From contig JAZGUH010000123.1 of NCBI GenBank assembly GCA_037893225.1, forward strand, positions 1,037,001 through 1,101,000: 64,000 nt of DNA, in the 5' to 3' direction. The stretch comes from Hippasteria phrygiana (lineage: Eukaryota; Echinodermata; Asteroidea; Valvatida; Goniasteridae). Both the position numbers and the translations under genes were made by a program. This document shows, one piece after another, positions 46,021 through 58,400 of this stretch; the first letter of the stretch is position 1, and the number at the start of each line of letters is the position of its first letter. The notes under the pieces are model-generated. The model worked only from the letters and a program-made list of their open reading frames with translations, ran no database searches and had not been told where the DNA came from.

Positions 46021-49000
46021 TCTAATCAAAAAAAGAAAAAGATGCTTATTCACAATTCCCAATGAATTTGCAGAATGTACAATATTTAAAGGGCATTCAT
46101 GCTTTAAGAGCAGACAATTATTATCATTAGATCTCATGTGTGCAATCAGTATTAATGTGCCATGCCAAAGATAGATCTAATGTATTCCTTATCAGAATGA
46201 CTTCCAGAGTTTTGTGATCTTTATCAAGAAAACTTGGCAAATCTAATCATTTTTTTTACAGTGTAAATTAAATGTTGTGCAAATTGTATATCTTGACTGT
46301 CTTAGTCCAATATAAGTGATGTTCGGAAGACTGCTGTTAAAAAAAATATGTGAATTATTATTTGTCAGTCAAGCCAGGGTATGTAAATGAGATGATAGAG
46401 AGAATATAGTGTGGTTTGTAATCAAACAGAACATTTTTGTATTAAAGCTATATAATGAAAATTTAATGCAAAAATGATTAACAGCTTTTTATAACTGTAA
46501 AGTTACATAGAGCAGTCTTTTGTACAGCTCACAATTTGGTTGTCAAAGTGGCCATTTTGTCTTTGAAGGTCATGTGATGTCCATGCCATAGAAATTTTGA
46601 AACAATATCGTTGCCCATGATTATCAGTCGTGGTCAGAAGTTAAAGCCGTACACCTCAAGTGCTGAAAGATGTTTTTAAAAATTCATTGTCAAACTAAAA
46701 TTTGCCAGTCTGCATCTGAAGGGATGGCTAGTGAATAAACTTAATGAAGTTAACCCTTTCGAAGGGTGCATTCGATTAGCTTACACGTGAAACTTACATG
46801 AGATTAGTCATCATGTGATACTCGTGTCTGCCCCGGTGTCAACCACCACTACCCCAGCTAGCGAGCGGTCTCTATCTAGTGGCTGCCTGGGTGTTATGAC
46901 GTCACCGGCTAGCTGAAAACGTAAACATGGCTGGGAACTCGAATTTGAATGTACAGATTGTAATACAAATTGGAAAGCAAAGAGTGTATTTTCCTGATAT
47001 TGACAACAGTTGGTGACTATTAAACTGTGTGCAAATTGTGCATTTTATAAATATGTCATCACGGTCGCAATGTTGCAGACGACAGTGAGCCTGTGTTTAC
47101 ATATTACACTTTTTAAAGTTCTTTCCCCAAACGACCTTTGACCTTAATTTTCCAAGAATGCCTAGGCGAATACACCGCGTTTTCAAGTGACGGTTATCAA
47201 ACTACATTAACCTTCAGATGCCATATTCTTTATGTACATATCTATACAGCCCATAGATATTTGGGTGGTGGAATTTGAAGGCATGTGGCATAACGCAGGA
47301 TATCCCAATGCTGAAAGGATGAAATGAGGTTCTATATACTGTAGGTCTTTTGTGCAAAATAGGCTGGTGCCCTTGTAATTTGATATCCATTCTGGATGGC
47401 CATGGGGAATTAAACAAAGATGGCTGCAGTATGATTGGCTATAAACCTTTGTTGGCATGCAAATATCATACAATTTAAAGACAACTGTTGAATTTGTAGT
47501 TTGCTTTGGATATAATTGTTTTCAACATCAGATTTTTTTGTTGGGGGGGGGCATTGGCTAAAATGTCCAAATGAATATTTTCTTGGTGACATTTTAAGAA
47601 GTGTTAACTGTCAAGAAATAGTTTGGCATACAGGCAAGTAGGTTGTATCTTATGAAGGGTTTGGGCTTGTGAGTAGACAGAAATTGTTACAATTTTTGTT
47701 CTGTGTTAACGAGACCCCTGGTTCATACCTCAAATGAAAGCAAAGCAGATTTCCTGACTTCAGTAACTTTTGCTATATTGTGATGTTTACAGGAACCCTA
47801 ACAAATTCACTTTGCTCCCAAATTCTCTGGAAGTATCACGAATTAACACAAGTTCAGGTGAATCCAGTCATTCGGCAGTTTGCAGAAGTTTAATTCATTT
47901 TCACAAAGTATTATGAAGTGATGAGCTTTTAAACAACTGCATAAATGTAAGGCTGGTGGGTATGATTTATGTACTGATCAGAGCTGAAGCATTACCTAGC
48001 CATTGGGAACCAGACTGTATGTGAGAAAGGTCTGGTGGACTTGGCGCTTGTCCAAGTAAATTCTGGCTGAGATAGATTATGGATAAAAAAATTCCTTATC
48101 TGAATGAGCAAAAAAAGTATGGGTGATGAAAATAGTCTGACGAATACATGGTCCTTAATCATGGATACTTACATACACATCTTGGCCCTATATTGTTTCC
48201 CACCTTTTTATCACATATGCCATACCTATGTGATAAGAAATTCAGATTTTTTTGGGAAGAGGAAGTATCATAAATATTTGTTTCTGATTTTAAGAGGTAT
48301 TGTTGTAGCATTGATTTGATTGGCCGTTGATGGAGGTCAGAGTTCAACATGCAAACCAATCACATCCTCTGTAACGAGACTCTGGGTTCAAGTAAATCAG
48401 TATTGATTTGAAATGTGTGAATTTTATTATTTTCCCCTCTTTAAGCTTTTACCTTTTATTTTATTTCATTTTTTTGATTTCAACTATGTCATTATTTGTT
48501 TGAAAAACATCCTGATTAACTTATGATTTTAGTGCTGTTGACAGCTACAATTTGAAAAAAAATATTTATTTACATGGAAGTAAACTTCCAAAAAGAAATT
48601 CTATATATGTTTACTTTTTAAAAGAAAAATATTTATACAATTGATTTCGAATGTTATTTTCAATATTTTATACTGATTGTTAAAAAAATTAGTGACCCAG
48701 GAAAAAACAAATGCATTTTTGCTAAGCTTAAAAGCAATATCATGCATTGTATACAAAAACATTTTGATCAAAAGGATTCCGTATAATGTGTAGACCTTAA
48801 TGGTGTTATTTCTCTAATCTCCTGTGTTAATGTTTCCTTGAAAGTTTGAGTTTTAAGATGGGTTTTGTATTTTCCTTCAAAAAAATGTTTTCTCCCTATG
48901 GTATTCCTACATTTTTACATAGTGGAATTGGAGTTTTTCGGGAGTTGGAGGGACAGACACGTTTTATTGCATGTGTGGTGTAAACTTATACAATGTCCCA

Positions 49001-49150
49001 AGTGAAAAAAAAGATGTATGAACTAAGAACTAGATTGAAATTGTGACAATCTTTGCATTGTAAAACCAGCATCGATGGCTTGTTGTTTGGTTTTTTGCCA
49101 AGCTTGACACAATTTGCATGGTTTGGCAATGGACTGATATAGTAAACCCC

Positions 49151-49228
49151 GCCCCTTGACGTACTGACCAATCACAGTGGTGACTGTGGTCCATAACAGC
49201 TGTGATTGGCTAATACGTCAGGGGGATA
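49151..49228. repeat. 78-bp hairpin (MITE remnant)
   Basis: CCCCTTGACGTACTGACCAA with CACAG pairs with CTGTGATTGG and CTAATACGTCAGGGGG. A related piece, GCCCCGCCCATTGACAAATT, is at 57450. Confidence 0.5.
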
Positions 49229-50827
49229 TTGGATCCTTGATGAAAATGATGTCTATTGTGTATGTGCAGTAGAATGCCACTTTAATGAACATCGGGGTAT
49301 GTATTGCAGCGGCGTAGCTATAGGGGAAGAGGAGAGGGGTATTCCCTGGCTACGCCGATAATACATCAATTTGGGAGTCAAAGAGGGTGTTCAGTATAGC
49401 CAAATGTTTGTTATAGCGGTGTTCATTATAAGTGAAGCTCTACTGTATTGCAAATTCTGTGATATGGTCAAAATTGTCAAGTTCATTTACTTGTTTAAAA
49501 AAAAAGAATAAGGGCATTTGTTCCACAATTTTGCAGTTTATTATTCCTGTGCGAGTGTTAAATGATTGTTCTGCAGTGTCGGGGCATGCCAGACTTGTAA
49601 TGGAAACTTTGTCCAGGGAACCAGGGAAACTCCGAATCCCTGGAGGAAAATCGGATAAGTTCCACTGCCATGTTTACTGGTGTACATATGGTTTTTTGCT
49701 GCATTACTATTGGTGTTTATATTGCATATTTGAATAGTTAACCAGAAATAGTTCATTGGTTGTACAATGTTCTGCCATTTTATGTATTGGCAGTCCTGGG
49801 AACTGTCAAAAAAAAAGTTTTGATGGTCTTTCAGAGCAGCTTTTATGCGATCAAATCAGACTTGTAGTTCTAACTCATGATGTTGATGTTGTGCATTATA
49901 ATTGGAGATAATAATGTTTAGCAATATATTTGTTTGGAATTGATAATACAATTTGAAAACAAAATGAAATTTGTATTGAACCCACTGGACTGTGTGTCTC
50001 CTTTGAAATTCTTGGTTTGTTTGACGCCCGGCTGTTTTAAGCCTTGAAGGTTAACAGAAATCAAAATATGAAAGATGCTATGCATGGTTGTAAACAATGA
50101 AGAGATGAGAAATAAACTTTCGGATGTATTTTTGTGTTAAGTAATATATCGAGAATTAAGATAAACAAAAATCATGTGATGGAATCCGTATTAAACAAAA
50201 TCTGCATACACATACACCATGAGGTTTGCAAATGGCTCGGAATGTCAAGCAAATGGTTTTACTGCAGATGAAGTCACAGCCAGAAGAAATAAATTCAGGC
50301 TTTCAAGTATTACTACTTTTCTCTTGAAATTCCTATTTTTTGTCCAACTCTGAAAAATGAAATGTCATTGAATATTTTTCACAAGTGTTACACACTGTCA
50401 TGAAAATCACACAATAAAGGGCTTGGGTGCAGGAGTACTGCAACTTTACTTCCAAGAGCTTAGTTGAGAACGGAGCACAAGTGTTGTGAGTACAGAACAT
50501 GCCAAATGAGGCTATGCTGTGGACATGGGTGAGTGTCAACAAAAACTTCTGAAAGTCCAACCTTTATCCTGATTTTGTCCTCCAAAGTCCCACTTTTGTC
50601 CTAGTTTTCTTTTTTGAAAATTTTGATCCTACTATTCTCCTGCTTGAAAGCCTTTAAATTTATACTAAATGTATTCATTATAGAACCATTTATGAATCAT
50701 TCGTTTCTGTGAACCTTTAAGTAAAGAATTCCCTGGTATTTGGGTTTTAACAAATGTCTAAATAATTCCCACTATGTTTTTTTGGTTCTTCAAAGGAAAC
50801 TGCACCCTAAACTGTTTTCTAGTTTTT

Positions 50828-51230
50828 GGAGTACAAATGTGACCTACTAGAGCATATTGAGGAACGTTTCCCAAGTTGAACTTTTTGAGATTATCATGCC
50901 AGAATGAAGAGAAGCTTACGGGCTTTCCAATGATGCCAAATTTATCCCCGTTCCTTACTCGATTCTGAAAATGTGATGTGAAAGAAGCGGCAACATACTG
51001 CCACCACTTGTTTGGAGAAACAGCTTTGAGAAATTCACACGTTACATGCACCACCACCATCGAAACAAAATGTAATTTTCTTTTTCAATTTATCTGTCTT
51101 TTTCAAAACCAAATTGCACACGGAGATTTAATGATAAAAAGCCTACCACATTTCAAAATTACTTCAAGCATTGATTTCTCGAAAAATGGTCTTGGGGGAC
51201 ATTTCTAATTGCACTCTGGAGGGTCACAAA
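50828..51230. repeat. Dispersed repeat shared with 39010-39350
   Basis: It shares ATGCCAGAATAAAGAG-like, GGGCTTTCYRATGA and CTGGAGGGTCACA segments with the copy at 39010-39350 at moderate identity, and both end with GAACATT/GGACATT and CTCCAGAGGGTCACA-type sequence. No coding was found. Confidence 0.5.
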
Positions 51231-52435
51231 TACATGTACCATGAAAGGGTCTGAGACAGCGACGTATATAGCTCATTTCTCAAACCTTGACTTCAGCTTT
51301 GTCCCCAGCTATTTCCCAGCCCTATTGCCGATCTGAAGCCTTTAATCCGCAAATAAATTAACAGGCTCTCTGGATTAAAATACAAGACTTTGATGTACAT
51401 ATAGCAAAAACAGTGCCCCAGATCTTCCCAAATCTGGGGACCTAAAGACGAAGCCAGGGTTTGAGAAATGGCTATAGCTTGTACTTCACATAATTCACAT
51501 GAAAAAATGACACCATTTTATTTTGGTTACTTCTGTAAAAAAAAATGTTTTATTGTTACAGGTCTACTTTTTTGAAATATACACGTACTTAAGTGCAGCC
51601 TGAAATGTGGCAAGGTGTATTGTTTGGTTCAGATACATAAACAACTGTTCCAAAAATGACATTCCAATCATTACATATGGATAAAAAATATGCAATATCT
51701 TGAAATTTACAGCAATATACAGACTAGGCAATATATCTACATTAGACATTGAAAATACAAATTAATTGTTTCTTCTCATTTTCTCATAGATTTCCTAGAA
51801 ATTATACAAAAGTATTGAGAAACTGGGGATATTTCATTCTGAGATTTTCTCTCAATGATAACAGATGGGAGTTTACTCAGTCACTGCAGGTAATTTCAAA
51901 TGATGGGGACCAGTTAAAACTTATTAAGCAGTATGTACATGCACTAACACAATTTGTTTACCCAAAGGATCTGTGGCATTGAAGTGTGAAAGAAAACAAT
52001 CACAGAACTACATGTGGGTTATTGCAAATAACATGAAACAAACTTGCACCATGAGGGCGCTGTTTGTTGCTATGCATGGAAAAGAACTTGAGGTAAGGCA
52101 TGGGGGATTTAAAGGTGAGTTTTGAAGCAACTGCAGAAACAAAGATTTGGGTCCATTTTTGTGGTTCTGCTAAACTGAGAATCACCGCTGACCATAGCCG
52201 AAAACTTAGTAAGCATATTTGACGGGTTATAACAAGAAATTTTGGATTGTGTACATGTATACATTCATACATCCCATAACAGAATTTCTGGGCTTGTGTT
52301 GTAACTTGTAAGCACAAAATGTCCAGGTTGGCAGAGCCAAAAAATGGTAAGTATATTTGACAGGATATTGGCTTACAGCATTAGCGTGGAATTTATTACC
52401 TACTATAAGCACAGAATGATGATTGTAAGCACATG

Positions 52436-52856
52436 AACCTTTTCGACATTCTCAAAGCATCATGGGAACAGTATCAGCCCTTATATGGCATACTAGAAGA
52501 GCAAGCACATAAGAATGAATGTGATTGGTCGCATGTTGGTTGTCATGGTTGCTAATAATGTGACATTATTAGCTGTTCTTATTCCAGAGAGTTGCATTCA
52601 TCAATAACTGGTACCATGAGAGGGATTCCCCAATTATTTGCTTATTTTTATTGCCATTTAAAATTGATTTTTCTGGTTATTATTTTCCTTATGTTCCATG
52701 CAAAGATGTGAAAAGAGTATCTCTCAACTCATGACAGGTATTTAGCATAAAATCAATTAATATTTGGACTGGTTCACAGTGCCATAGGCTTGTGTATTTA
52801 ATTACATGGTTTGTTTGGCCTCCATACCCACAGTGCATTGAGAGTGTCGAAAAGGT
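52436..52856. mobile_element. Inverted-repeat element in a repeat field
   Basis: AACCTTTTCGACATTCTCAA at the left is matched inverted by GAGAGTGTCGAAAAGGTT at the right. Both flanks belong to a diverged repeat with TTAGCAGAGCCA, AAATGGTAAG and TTTGACAGGATATTGG. Confidence 0.5.
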
Positions 52857-53621
52857 TTATTTCATGGTTAAAAGTATTTTTAACAAGATGTGTCCATCCC
52901 GTAATTTGGAATTCTGTGCTTGCAGAGTTAGCACAGAATCGTGATTATAAGCATGGAATTTCATGGTAACAGAACCATAAAATGGTAAGCGTATTTGACA
53001 GGATATTGGCTTGTGCACATGCGTACATCCCGTAACACAGGAGTTTGTGCTCACACCGTTAGCGCAGAAATGCTGGGTTACTGTAAGAATTTCTGGGTTA
53101 GCAGAATGATAAAATGGCAAGTGACCGGTTAGCAAGGAATATGTGTACGTCCTGTAACTTGGAATTGTGTACTTGCAAGGTTAGCATAGAAATCCTGGGC
53201 TTACCATAAGTACTGAATAGTGATTGTAAGCACAGAATTTCATGGTTAGCAGAGCCAAATTAGGATCATACTTCTCAGAGTTTCTTCTTTGAACAAACTT
53301 CATTCCTAAGAGAGACTTATTTAATAAATACTCATATTGACTGCAAAAGGTCATGCAAAGCATGTAAAATTGCATATTTCTCTTGCACTCTGAACATCAA
53401 ATTCCTTTTGTTATAAACAAAAAATTACATTTAAAACAAAGTAAGCTATGGATGCCAACTATCCTTTCATAAACAAAATAATACTGTAGTTGCAAATCTT
53501 ATTAACTTTCGGTAGTGTTAAATGTTCCATCTGTGGGATTATTCCTTTGAAGGGGACAGATATTAAGTCCCTTTCTCTGATCAACAGATGCTTGAGAAGA
53601 GATTAAGATAAGAGCACAACA

Positions 53622-53862
53622 GGAGCCAATTTCATAAAGCTGTTAAGCACAAAAATTTGCTTAGCATGAAAATGTCTTGCTTAGTAAAAACAGGTTACCA
53701 GCCAAAAGTCCATGTAATGTTCATGCTAAGCAAACAACAGCTGAATACCAGTCAAAAGCAATATTCCACACATGGAAATCTGGTTGGTAATCCAGTTTTT
53801 ATCAAGGAAGCATTCGCACGCCAAGAATTTTTTTTTGCTTAACAGCTTTATGAAATTGGTCC
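53622..53862. mobile_element. MITE, GGGCCCAATTTCATA family
   Basis: It begins GGAGCCAATTTCATAAAGCT and ends AGCTTTATGAAATTGGTCC; the ends match over about 27 bp with one gap. The middle contains TTGCTTAGCATGAAAATG and CATGCTAAGCAAACAACAGC. Confidence 0.8.
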
Positions 53863-54493
53863 TTTGACTTGGAAATCGTGGACACGTCTGGACTTTTCAA
53901 ATGCGCATTGTGTACAATGGACACTGTGTTACAAACTCTTGGTGGTGTAATATTGTGAATCATCGCAAAAGAGGACAATAGGGTCCCCAGTTGAATATCA
54001 TACAAAATGAATGAGGGTCCTTGCAAAAAAGTTAAGTATGAACAATAGGTGGCCCACAATTGCAGGCATACATATATACCAGTTCACATGGGTGTGTGTT
54101 TGAAAAAAATTACTTTTTTTCTGTATTTTTAAAATAGCTTCTACCTATAAAAAAAGACTTTATCCTATTTTCAACAATACACCGAGTACAAGAGTAAGAA
54201 AATACTATAAGGCCACATGCCTCAAATCAAAAGTAGAGCAAAGTTCAAATCTTGGTAGTCAACTTGGGAAGCCATCTTGTTGAGAAAGCGCGAATTACAT
54301 TACAAAGTTCAGCTATAAAACTTATTAACTGTGTAAATCCAACCACGGATTGAATCCCAAAGTGTCTAACCACTTTAAGAATTTTAAGTTGATTTTGTGT
54401 TCATTTCAAAAAGTTTAATAGACCCAACCAAATTGCATATTTTGTAAAATTTACGGTTGGGTCCGGTCCAATTGACCTACCACCATTTGCGAG

Positions 54494-55096
54494 TTAAAGG
54501 TAGTGTACATAAATGGTCATTGTTGGAATTTTCAGAAATGGGCAAATTTCGGGGTTAGTATTTTTTTAGAAAATATTGTTCCACTGACCTGTTCAAAGTT
54601 TTGCGTTCTTGGATGGAGAAAAAAACGGGAGAAGAACTGCGTTCGTTTTCAACCTTCGGGCGGTAAGCTCACTGGATTTGTTATAGCGCCCTCTTGTATT
54701 ACATGTAAGCCCGATCGTTTTCAATTGCTCACATAACATGTACATACGTAGTGCAGTGAATGTCCAAGATCCCACTGCATGAACTGGTTACACACGTACT
54801 ATAATTGCAACCTTGCACCCGTTTTCGGATTGGTAACCCATTTTAGACACAATGTGAACTAGCTACATTCAGTCAATGGAGAGCAGTATCTGCTATTTTT
54901 TCCAACAATTGTTCAGCCGAACAATCGTTGAAAAACGATATAAATTTTAACTTTTTTAGGAAAACGACAACACACCAGGTGCCATCATTTCACAGGATGA
55001 TTAAGACTGCTATTAACTTACAGTCTAGTCAGGTATTTCGTACTAATTCAGTAAAAAAAAATTGGGAGGATTACCAATTGTGTACGCTACCTTTAA
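54494..55096. mobile_element. TTAA-ended MITE, AGGTA family
   Basis: Starts TTAAAGGTAGTGTACA and ends TGTGTACGCTACCTTTAA. The internal block GGTGCCATCATTTCACAGGA is the reverse of the one in the 9.2 kb copy. Confidence 0.7.
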
Positions 55097-55292
55097 CCAC
55101 GTCCAATAACTTAGACGACCCTATGGAATTTTGTGTGGTAATTTTTGTTGTCTCAGATTTTGCACATATGTTGAATTATATTAAACTAATGTGATAGGAC
55201 AACATTTAATAAGTTGCAGTCATGCGATTTTTACCGGGATAGGTCAATTGTGAACCCAGCACCATTTGGGAGTTGAAGGGAACGGAAACGCA

Positions 55293-55499
55293 TTACACCA
55301 CGTGGTCTGGGTCTCTTACTGTCCTGCAGTGTCCAAGGAGATCAGAAGAGTTGGACACTGATGTTGGAGCTGATCCACTGCTGAAGAGAAAGTAGTATAG
55401 CACAAGGCACAGTAGAAGTAGAAGCTGGATAAACACTAGACGTACCAGTTTGGTTGAGCTCTCTGTGATTGTAGCAACCTGCTCTGACAAGCTGTCAAC
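55293..55499 (-). CDS. MOSPD2: MOSPD2 last exon: membrane anchor and C-terminus
   Basis: This 207 bp exon encodes VDSLSEQVATITESSTKLVR, then the hydrophobic helix LVFIQLLLLLCLVLYYFLF, and a 29-residue polar tail ending RTVRDPDHVV and TAA. Human MOSPD2 ends within a few residues of its helix, so the tail is an extension. On the - strand the acceptor is tctcattgtag; entry phase is 0. Confidence 0.88.
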   Translation of the reverse strand, partial: VDSLSEQVATITESSTKLVRLVFIQLLLLLCLVLYYFLFSSGSAPTSVSNSSDLLGHCRTVRDPDHVV

Positions 55500-58400
55500 C
55501 TACAATGAGAAAATAACAGTTGAGATTGGTCAATGCTTTGTACTGTTCATGTAAACCTCTACTTTTGGCATATCAACAATTGTATGGCAAAACAACGTAA
55601 CTTGAAGTTGACCGTTTAAGACAGTCGGCTTAACCCCTGAGGCACTTTTATTGGGAAGTGTCCTGAACCTGTCAAACTCCAACACTGTGCAGTATACCTA
55701 TGGCACATTCTTTGGACTTGGACAAATTGGGGCATCATAGCTCCATGTAAAGTAATGGTGCCAAGGCTCTACAGTCCTGAACCCATCAAAATACAACACA
55801 ACATGATGTTGGATTTGGGACGGTATAGGGTTTATGTTCTATCATTTGTAAAAATGAAATATGTTAAACATTGGATTCAAATCGTCCAGCCAGCCGTGGC
55901 AAGCCCGGTGGTTGAATGGTTAAGACATCTGCTCGAGTAAGCCTGTGTATTTTTTCCCACAGGCTCGCAGAAAGCACTGGGCATACACTACTTAACACCA
56001 AATGCAATGATCTTGTTTAACTTAAATGATGTACATTAAAGTTTTAGATAGGCTGTGATAACCCTCCTATAAAAATATAACTATCACAGCCTATTTTTCA
56101 ATTGATTTTACCTTGTTCTTTAAAGTTACCATATCCTTCTTCAGCTCGGCCATATCCATCTCCGGTTTCTTTGAAGCATGGCACACACATCGAACCCTGA
56201 AATACAGTATGATGACTATTAAGCACGACAGTCTTGTACTTGATCCATTTACTAAACTATTGATAATAGCAAGGAAAATAATAATGAAATACACTATTTA
56301 TCATCCAGTCTGAGTATGGGCAGGTTACTCTTGTTACCTTTAGGTTACATTAAGGTTACTGTGTGCAAGCTTCTTAACTGTTAGTTGTATATCCTATATG
56401 GTAAAAAAGTGACTTTTATCTACCTTTACCGACATACAACCCAGCTCAGTAACTACTATCTGATTATTTTCTCAAATGATAATCCATATTTTCTAAGCAG
56501 TGCTTCTATAATGTATGTATAGTGCAAACTTACTGTATATTTTGTTTAAAGTAAGCCATACACAAATCAAAAGTGTTGCCGAAAAAACAAAATTTAAAAG
56601 CCAAAAAAGCCAACACAATTCTGTATGAGGCTTCAGTAACTTTTATTATGAAATGGTTTCATACTTGGGATAAGTATAGATGACAATGAGTATGTTTATT
56701 TGTCATTAAACATACGACAGTATCTTCACTTCAGCTGCAGTGAAAATGAAAATGGAATAGACCTACAACGTAATGACATCACACCATGTTTGCAATGTTT
56801 TGCAAGTGGGAACGTACTTAAAGGTTACCACATCATAGTATATGGTTTCTCCAGTAAAGTGTACATTATTTTTACTTTCTATTAGGAACCTAAAGGAAAC
56901 CACTGTTGTTCCTTATGGGTCTTGGTGTTTGTCGCACTAAACAGGCAGAAAATGACATGATTCCAGCTTGTATGTACCTAAATGTATACTGTAATACCAC
57001 AGTGGCCTGTTCCATCCCCACCTGCAGCAAGGTAAGCATGGCATCAAGTCTTACGTCTATTTCACAGGTGCTGCCAACTTGGAGCACCAATTCAACTTTT
57101 AGCTGAACAAAATAGGAGAAAAAAAATGACATGACTCCTACCTATGCTCAATGACATCATCCTTGTCGACTTTCTTCCAGAATTCCGTCAACTCAGCCGG
57201 TGTTCTTAAAACTTCCTTCAGCTCCGTCGATATTACGAGGAATTTATCTCGGGACACAGAGTCCTTATCTCCCGAGAGTAACGTAATCGTGACATTGATG
57301 GAAGCACCTGGATTGATAGGGCCTGCGCTAGGTCGGACTTTGTACCTGTCTGGAGTTGTGGTTTTTATCTGCAAGTGATCACAATGAAGGCTTTTTTGTT
57401 CTCAGTTGTCTACATGATACCAAGCATAATACACTGATCATTAATAAGCCCCGCCCATTGACAAATTGACCAATCACAGCCAGTGACCAATCTTTGTGCT
57501 CACCGGTATCCTGTCCATTGTATTATTTCTTCATTATTGCTAAACTTCGACCACTGCACTTTGCAATATGGTAAAATTAAATCATGAATTCATTCAAAAA
57601 AATATTTTTAAAACACTTCAAAGTTCAATCATTTTTTTCCGGAAGTGCTTGCAGTTACACCCGACGCATTTAAATTTCTTCAAAATTGATTGTTTGAAGG
57701 CAGTTTATAGCATCATATTTAGAGAAATCAAAGCCACAGCTGTACTACCATTACCTCGGCAGTTTCTATTCTTGATACCTACCTTGTATGCTACTTTATT
57801 ACTAGTAGTGTTGGTCAGACTCATAAGTAGAGAGAATTCTTTACTGGTCGGCTTTGTACACTCTTCAAATATCAGCTGGTCACCCGGTCTGTGAGTAAAA
57901 TTAGAATAGTTCCAAATTTGATTAAACAAGACATCACGTTGGGAAATATTTGCCTGAAATGAAGGAATCATTGAGTGATAGTTTACTAACACGACAGATG
58001 ACAAATGAAATCTACACTTAAACGATAAGCCTCTTTTGTATTGAAACTACGTGTATGTGCAGTCTGACACAGATTTCTGAATGATCTAGATAACAAGGGA
58101 ATTGACTGGCCACGCCATGATTCTGTGGTTACACTGCATTAAAGTGAAAGGCGTTGCGGGAAAAATTTGAGAAAATAACGAGCACGAATTCGTGCAGGAG
58201 CCGCGTCGTCCACCTATGAATCAGTAAAGCATAGTAAATGTTGTAGTGCCCTCTTCTGTTGAGCCGTGTCGCAAAAACAAATTTGGCACATCAAGATGAA
58301 GAAGAACAATGCTAAAGCGCAATATAGAGCCCCCATCTGCGATGCGACGCGGCTAAAATGTCTATTACATGGTAGTGTAATGGACACTGAAACAATATAC

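Larger units (their letters stand above)
43897..55292. other. KIDINS220 3' UTR and spacer between convergent genes
   Basis: No coding region was found. The first part is presumably KIDINS220 3' UTR; AATAAA occurs at 45154 and 50111, but which signal is used cannot be told. It holds a SINE split by a MITE (45500-46020), a hairpin (49151-49228), a repeat shared with 39010 (50828-51230), a diverged repeat field with an inverted-repeat element (52190-53270), and MITEs at 53622-53862 and 54494-55096. About 46.1-49.1 kb shows nothing recognised. Confidence 0.7.

Noticed and set aside
57027..57098. Possible extra MOSPD2 exon flanked by ag and gt on the - strand
   Set aside because: Entering from the previous exon (phase 2) gives a stop at the second codon; the next real exon at 56196 joins perfectly without it.
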